Assembly: GCA_013054445.1 (NCBI GenBank)
Contig: JAAMPI010001421.1
Span: forward strand, 1 to 14,654
Reading direction: 5' to 3'
DNA length: 14,654 bases
Source: Cudoniella acicularis
Taxonomy: Eukaryota; Ascomycota; Leotiomycetes; Helotiales; Helotiaceae
Part shown: one piece after another, positions 9,655 through 14,654 of the stretch
Layout of the letters: the number at the start of each line of letters is the position of its first letter
Numbering within the stretch: the stretch's first letter is position 1
Notes under the pieces: model-generated
What the model was told of the DNA's origin: nothing
The model's input: the letters and a program-made list of their open reading frames with translations, nothing else
Databases searched by the model: none
Program-made: the position numbers and the translations under genes

Positions 9655-9808
9655 GGCATTTGGTTGGTTCACTCTTTTCGGTCTGAAGGCTCTGGGGATC
9701 TTTGAAGTCGGATAAAATTGAAAACTGAAATGTGAATCCCTAAGACATTGCAATCTTTCATTTCATATATCTATCTCTCGAATTGACAAATTTGACTAAA
9801 ACTAGAAG

Positions 9809-10056
9809 CTACCTCCGAAATTTATAGTGACCGTCGTAATTGCAGTGCTCAGGATAACCTCGTAGGTATGGATTCGAGAAATCGCCCGAAAATGAAAGAC
9901 AAAATCCGCTGTCGAACACCTGTCCAAAAACGATCGAGTACAAATCTACGCATAGGAAACATGAGTTAGGTACCTCAAACTTATTCTCAACAGCAGACAC
10001 ATACGTACCTTGAAATCAGGACCCTCCCTCCAACATTTCTGACACTTGAAAATAGT
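9809..10056 (-). other. possible spliced minus-strand exons with CxxC motif
   Basis: On the minus strand, 10056-10009 starts after an acceptor-like CTTTTTCAG and can encode CTIFKCQKCWREG, a zinc-knuckle-like C-x4-C-x2-C. Then comes a good intron: GTACGT donor at 10008, CCTAAC branch, TAG acceptor at 9946 (63 nt). 9945-9809 can encode a Cys-containing segment with FSGDFSNPYLRGYPEHC. These two best-looking frames do not join: the splice keeps the first frame but leads into a different, also open, frame. It is either a decayed gene or a misread boundary. No upstream start exon was found. Confidence 0.25.
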
Positions 10057-10097
10057 GCACCTGAAAAAGCATGACTGCTCAACATCTTGGACTGCAG

Positions 10098-10385
10098 CTA
10101 TTTTTTAGAGCTGGCCTTTCCATGACTACCAGTCTTGGCTTTGCTGCTCGAAGATCCGCTTTTGGAGGCGCTCGACTGAGGCTTCACGTGACCGCTAGTC
10201 TTCGCCTGACTGCTCGACGACCCGGCCTTCTGCGCCTGTTGTTTGTTATACATCTCGAGCTGGTAGACGTAGGAGGTATTGAGGCCTTTCTTCCCCTCAT
10301 GGATTTTCCCACTTCCGTCGATGTAGGCTCGGGTTTGCCAATAAAGTTCAGGCTTCTTCCAAACGTGTTTGCTAGACTGGGACAT
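10098..10385 (-). CDS. small Ser/Lys-rich hypothetical protein (95 aa)
   Basis: The ATG at 10385 is preceded by CGACAAA and a CT-rich leader, a strong fungal start context with A at -3. Residues 1-50 have a compact folded look (HVWKKPELYWQTRAYIDGSG, then a Tyr-rich stretch). Residues 52-95 are low-complexity and basic, with a twice-repeated block GSSSSQAKTSGHVK / GSSSSKAKTGSHGK, so the tail grew by duplication. There is no signal peptide or membrane segment. The basic Ser-rich tail might bind nucleic acid or be phosphorylated (inference). The frame extends upstream to 10571 but without ATG. The family is unrecognised. Confidence 0.55.
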   Translation of the reverse strand: MSQSSKHVWKKPELYWQTRAYIDGSGKIHEGKKGLNTSYVYQLEMYNKQQAQKAGSSSSQAKTSGHVKPQSSASKSGSSSSKAKTGSHGKASSKK

Positions 10386-11640
10386 TTTGTCGAGGAAGAA
10401 GGTTACAATGTGATAGGCGAGTACAAGACGACGAGTCGACGAGTCGTTGACAAAGAAAGTCGATAATAATCGTAGGAAAACGGCGATGCAGATGAAGGGG
10501 TATGTGATGTTGGAATATTCTGCAATTTTAGTATTGAGTAAAAGCGGACGCACACAGAAAAACGGCGTCAAGTAAAGACGAGCCTATTATCAGCCTCAAG
10601 CCTTACTTTTCAGCCCCCATTATCCCTCAATTATGATTGGGGACCTTATCTCGCTTCGCTAATGATTACCCAGTTTGGGCTGTAAAGGGCTTATTGAAAA
10701 ACAATAAGCAATTACCTGCATCCATCCATGTTTCGTATTGGTCCCACGGAAAGCCCAGAATACTCACGTTACGCAAACAAGATGGAAAGGACTTGTTTAC
10801 AACCAATACCGCATTTCCACGCATTTATTCTTTATGGAGCAGCTGAGCTTCAGCCATTGGGAGATCTATTCGCCTCCCACGTGAGCTCTCAGTCAGCCTT
10901 GGGCATTATCAACTTTCAACCTGCATGATTAACCTTAAGGGCGCATGAGTACCCCGCCATCGCCTTGTGCTGACCCCTTACCTCCCAGCCGGGTTCTGCA
11001 TCAACCGCATTCTCGAGCAGCCGTAGTACTCCCACCACGTGTCCGGTCATTACGGAAAGTAATAGAGGTCGTCCACTGCGGCTCAAAATTCAATTCTCGC
11101 ACTCCTCTCTAGCAGAATGTTTACACCTCGTAGTATATCTAGTTGGCCGATATCCTAATCGCGGAGTCTATCCGCACTCCATCTGTGGGAGTTCTTATGC
11201 TTCGAAAGCGTGTCGAGAACGAAGAATCCTCTGTCCGGATCTTATGTGAGGTATACGCGTTGGATCGCGTTCAAGGTTGGATGCCTGCTGAATACTCGCG
11301 ATCTGCGATGAATGTAAACTAATAAGTTGGATAACGACATCGTGGCGGCTTCAAACATAGAGGCCGTACGTAGAAGCTTTCCGGTATTAATTAACAGTCT
11401 TCCTTGCTTAAAGGTTTCCGCGCACAGTCGTTTTTGGCTTTTGGTGTTGATGTGGGAATTCGAAATGTTTTAAAATCATATCAAAGTCGAAATTTATTTT
11501 TGATTTGTCTTCACACGTGATCAGACACGTCTTAGATTCAACTAACATCATGCGAACTATAAAGTTCACAAACAGCGAGAACAAAAATTTTGAAATCGAG
11601 CAACGAAAATCACATCTAGTAACCCTCCTTTTGGTCGTTT
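10386..11640. other. intergenic stretch without supported genes
   Basis: It begins with the leader and promoter of the small minus-strand gene; CT-rich minus-strand sequence runs to about 10500. Further right are two CACGTG palindromes (about 10878 and 11037), possible bHLH sites but also expected by chance. A short frame at 10637-10846 has no recognisable protein. The right end (11400-11640) is AT-richer and may belong to the retrotransposon remnant that follows. Confidence 0.35.
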
Positions 11641-12471
11641 CAGAAGCCTGAGCTTGTGCGCATTGCCCAGTGTGACATAGGCACCATAGCGACACCGTGG
11701 CCTAAGGCGGCAGCATGGCCCAACAATACCCACGAGCACGCTACATACCTCAGCGATTACCTCAAGAAAGCACATGCCTGTATCGACTCCACTGATGACC
11801 AGCCGGTGCCAAAGCCGTTAGCCAGACCATGCTCGCGGCCATGAGCGTCCTCATCGCCAAGTTCCAGAATACCCCAGATATGAGCGCAGTCATGCAAACC
11901 CTTGCAACCGTTCAGAATGATCTCAAAACGACAGCGGAAGCAGTACAATCCACGGTAGTGAGAGCCCGGGAGAACACGATTATGCACCAACAGATTGCCA
12001 CACTCAGCCGGGAGACTAACCAAACCGTGAAGGACGCCGCCGAGGAGAGAAGAACAACAACCGCTCTTATACAAGAGACCAACGACATCGCAAAGGCCAT
12101 CTACGCCGTCTCCTAGGGCTTTGTACGCGTCGGTATTGACTAGTAATGCCCGCCCCCTTAGCAAACCAATTATAATATCTACTTAGACTTCTCTATTCAT
12201 TTAGGCACAACGTGAGATCATTGTAAAGATTATGGACCCATCCACTATCAAAAGCCTCCGGGCAAAGACCCCCAAAACTCTACAGAACTACGTTCACCAT
12301 ACGATTGAATAGAGCAGAAACAAACGTGTCGAATGGATCCGAGTAGCATCAGCTAACCAATTTAAGAGTGGAGGCCTTAGCATCAAGATATCGAGCAAAA
12401 ATGAGGTGGAGGCCATCGTAAAACTTCCGGAGGCAGATGTCGAGGCATTTAAGGTTTTGAGAGGTGGATAG
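11641..12471 (+). mobile_element. decayed Gag-like ORF1 of a probable non-LTR (Tad1-like) retrotransposon
   Basis: Three pieces of one former coding region. 11641-11823 (frame 1) includes NNTHEHATYL and PVPKPLA. 11823-12116 (frame 3) starts QTMLAAMSVLIAKF and runs into a heptad-like helical region up to a stop at 12114. 12205-12471 (frame 1) includes KIMDPSTIKSLRAKTP and IRVASANQFKSGGLSIK. The first junction looks like a one-base loss near 11823. A TAG at 12310 interrupts the third piece and a TAG at 12469 ends it. The phrases match my memory of fungal LINE ORF1/Gag-like proteins. No zinc knuckles, reverse transcriptase or endonuclease follow, so it is a 5'-part fragment. It is non-functional. 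Confidence 0.6.
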
Positions 12472-12570
12472 TCTAGTGTTCGGTGCCAACAGTCGAGGAT
12501 TGCTAATTATCTAAACGTTTGGCTTGGCTGGATAAACAGCAAGATATGGACCTACTATATTGTTTAAGAT

Positions 12571-12720
12571 TAGTCGGTTTAGGCTTGAGTAATTAAGATT
12601 ATAGAAGGTGGCGAAGGCTCCATTTGCTGCGTATCTATATAGCTTCACGTAATAGAATAGGCTTCTCACTTATACTTATAGCGCTGACATACTCGAATTC
12701 GGTTAGACCTAAGCCGACTA
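12571..12720. repeat. imperfect 16-bp inverted repeat
   Basis: TAGTCGGTTTAGGCTT at 12571-12586 pairs with the reverse complement of 12705-12720 at 13 of 16 positions. The three mismatches are all transitions, as RIP would produce. The arms are 150 bp apart end to end. They could be the ends of a small decayed element; chance remains possible. Confidence 0.3.
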
Positions 12721-12764
12721 TGGAAAATCTGTATAGTAGTAACTGTGCATTCTGTGCTGCCTCT

Positions 12765-12795
12765 AGCCTAGCAGGCAGCTAGTGTTAGCTAGGCT
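12765..12795. repeat. 8-bp perfect hairpin
   Basis: AGCCTAGC (12765-12772) and GCTAGGCT (12788-12795) form a stem around a 15-nt loop. A competing shorter pairing (CTAGC/GCTAG) lies inside. No T-tract follows and the host is eukaryotic, so a terminator role is unlikely; probably part of repeat debris. Confidence 0.35.
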
Positions 12796-13055
12796 TTCTC
12801 AGTGCAACTGTACGGCGTGAGTCATGATTTTAATCCAGATTCCAACTCAGCCGGGGAGTCAGCCCTAGAAATGAATACTTAACTAATTCGAATATATATT
12901 TTATCAACGCAACCTGTTCATAGATTCTCTACTTCAGTGAAGCAGCGTGGAGTTTCGACGATCTTCCCGGTATTCTTTTTGCTCATAACACTACTTGACA
13001 GTCTTGACGACGCCGTGTTCGGAACTCTTGAATCACCTACTAGCACAACTCAAAA

Positions 13056-14654
13056 ATGGCAGACGCAAAAGCCATCAAGAGTGCGATAGAAGCGCTCGCT
13101 TCCCAATTCAACATGAAGGTTCTTGGTGACGACAAAAAGGAGGGTTCAGCTGACACCACCCCTGGCGCTGACACCCCAGCTACAGACAAAGATCCCGAAC
13201 TGAAAGATGTAACAGTCGGTTCAATTAACAAAATGTCACGTAGAATTGGGTCACGTGTAGCACTTTAGATGCGCATCTTGTATTAGTCAGCGAGCACCCC
13301 TTTTGTATTCGTAAGCTCTTCGAGCCTCTTTACTTAGAATTCGAGCGTCTTTTCAATCAACTCTACGCTCACCAATTTATCCCTTTTGTTCACCGGTGGT
13401 CCGAACTCCTCGAGGCGATGAAATCGGAGAAAGATCCTATTACGAAATATCGCGTCAAAACTCTTCACAATCTCCTGAAGGAAGAGTTGAAAGATACTAT
13501 CAAAGCTCTGGAGGATTTTATTACGCAAGGCGTTACAACGTCTTAACATTTTTGGTCCATTTTTCAATCTGGATATCCCATTTTCACTAGGCAGGGCGGT
13601 GTTCCAACAGCAATGTCCTTTGTACGAGGTACTATGCACAGAACAATTGCGGGAGCTTTTACAGGCTTTCACTAGCACCAATTGGGTGGTCTGGCACTGC
13701 ATTTGGAAAGGGATCTGAGACTATCTCCATTCATGCGTTCGCCGGGACACAGGCGATTCCATCGTTAGCCGCATTTCTGCTTTTATTACATCCCGAGGAA
13801 CACAAGATTCGGGAGATCTTGATTAAGCGTGGAGAGAAATACGAGCAGTTGGTAGGCTATCATTATAAATCGTAAGTTTTCATGCTCTGAACATCTATTT
13901 ACTCGCTAATTGACTATATATATAAGGGAATAGCGTTGACTTGGGATAAAAAAGGCCAACGAATGCCACTAGCCGTCAGCGGGAAGATTGTTATTGATAT
14001 TGAGTCATTCAATCGACATAATCTAATGCAGAGTGAAAGCGTTTCGGGCTCCCTCAGTGACGAGGACGGTGAATGCAAGCTAAACCCTTCAAATGAAGTT
14101 GATTCTCCAAATGGCGACAATTATACAACGACAACAACTTCTCCAAAGGTTGGGCTGACTGCTATTGGACACTTGATTTGCAAATCCACAGTCGCTGGGT
14201 ATTCACTGAAGCTCAAGAAATGGCGTATGTATATCTCTGTGTAAACAACCAAGCCGGTGCTAACTGTCTCCAGTGTACTTCTTTGTAGACTTCGTGTCAG
14301 AGATCGTCTGGAATGATGACGCATTCAGCAAACTTGTCCTCCCAGAAGACACGAAAGATATCTTAATGTCTTTTGTGGAAAGTCAAGTGGAAAACAAAAA
14401 CTCCTTTGACGATGTTATCGCCGGCAAGGGAAAGGGGATAATTATACTCCTCTCTGGCCCTCCAGGCGTGGGTAAAACCCTGACAGCGGAGTCTGTAGCA
14501 GAGAGTATACACATCCCATTGTACATGATAAGTGCCAGCGATCTTGGTACCTACTCTGGTGAGGTCGAGGAGAGTCTACAAGAGATCCTGGAAATGATCG
14601 CAAAATAGAACGCAATCTTGCTCCTGGATAAGTGCGGCTTTTATCTCGAGGCAT
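13056..14654 (+). pseudogene. decayed AAA+ ATPase gene (fungal N-terminal-domain AAA family), runs off right edge
   Basis: Pieces of one gene in changing frames. 13056-13268 holds MADAKAIKSAIEALASQF and LKDVTVGSINK. 13250-13543 (another frame) includes EHPFCIRKLFEPLY and FIPFVHRWSELLEAM, is stopped by TAA 13544, stays coding-like after it, and ends at TAG 13673. About 13669-13871 (third frame) has GTAFGKGSETISIHAF and LLLHPEEHKI. 13927-14224 has GIALTWDKKGQRM and SGKIVIDIESFNRHN. After a good intron at 14225-14273 (GTATGT, CTAAC, CAG), 14274-14654 has KGKGIIILLSGPPGVGKT with an intact Walker A (14456-14479). The order matches fungal AAA ATPases with a large N-terminal domain (DUF7025-type, from memory). 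Defects: at least two frameshifts, the two stops above, an intron at 13872 whose only AG (13925) leads to a stop, TAG 14606 where the family has Trp, and Walker B ILLLDK with Lys for the catalytic Glu. It cannot make an active ATPase. Confidence 0.8.

Larger units (their letters stand above)
12472..13055. other. non-coding spacer with inverted repeats, then leader of the ATPase pseudogene
   Basis: 12472-12900 contains many stops in every frame, several TAG/TAA words and two inverted-repeat structures, so it is probably more decayed repeat DNA. 12900-13055 is more balanced and acts as the former promoter/leader of the next gene; the start context AACTCAAAAATGG is good. Confidence 0.35.

Noticed and set aside
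10430..10452. GACGAGTCGACGAGTCG tandem words as a possible regulatory repeat
   Set aside because: Only two short copies, in the leader of the small gene; too short to separate from chance.
10071..10466. 131-codon plus-strand frame opposite the small Ser/Lys-rich gene
   Set aside because: It begins at an ATG but is Leu/Arg-rich with no domain, and its sequence is explained as the complement of the low-complexity Ser/Lys codons. The minus-strand frame has the better leader and start context.

Overview
The window looks like nuclear DNA of a filamentous ascomycete fungus. The evidence is intron structure: short introns of about 46-115 nt with GT donors, CTAAC/CTGAC-type branch sites and AG acceptors. 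Leaders are pyrimidine-rich, the genes are monocistronic with long spacers, one gene encodes a TALE homeobox/C2H2 regulator, and there are AT-rich tracts and stop codons of the kind left by repeat-induced point mutation (RIP). The style of the protein families suggests Leotiomycetes (for example Helotiales), but this is from memory and unverified. Nothing looks bacterial, and I saw no tRNA, rRNA or CRISPR array.

Left part (1-4155): a spacer of about 1.6 kb is probably divergent. Its left edge resembles the leader of a minus-strand gene starting outside the window. Next comes a two-exon plus-strand gene (1639-2476) for a 240-aa single-pass membrane protein with a charged, Arg/Ser-rich C-terminal tail. 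A further 1.7 kb contains no gene I can support and ends in the pyrimidine-rich leader of the next gene.

Centre (4156-8709): a large four-exon regulator of about 1460 aa. It carries, in order, two Zn2Cys6-like cysteine clusters, a TALE (KN-type) homeodomain, an Arg-rich basic stretch, several C2H2 zinc fingers, and a long C-terminal half built of about six degenerate repeats of 50-65 aa. Two details decide its reading. The first intron has adjacent acceptors (CAG/GAG), and only the second avoids an immediate stop. A run of seven A near the 3' end puts the conserved C-terminus one base out of frame.

Right part (8710-14654): accessory, repeat-derived terrain. A RIP-like AT-rich island (about 8861-9240) abuts an orphan ORF (9274-9654). 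A small minus-strand gene for a Ser/Lys-rich protein (10098-10385) follows, beside a possible spliced minus-strand remnant. Next is a broken Gag-like ORF1 relic of a probable non-LTR (Tad1-like) retrotransposon (about 11641-12471). The window ends in a decayed AAA+ ATPase gene (13056 to past the right edge), which keeps Walker A but has stops, frameshifts, a failed splice junction and a Lys in place of the Walker B Glu.

The genes do not form a pathway. The contrast is between a conserved regulator and membrane-protein segment on the left and a transposon/pseudogene segment on the right. I found no convincing new multi-gene system; the most interesting object is the multi-domain regulator with its repeat array and splice/frameshift features.
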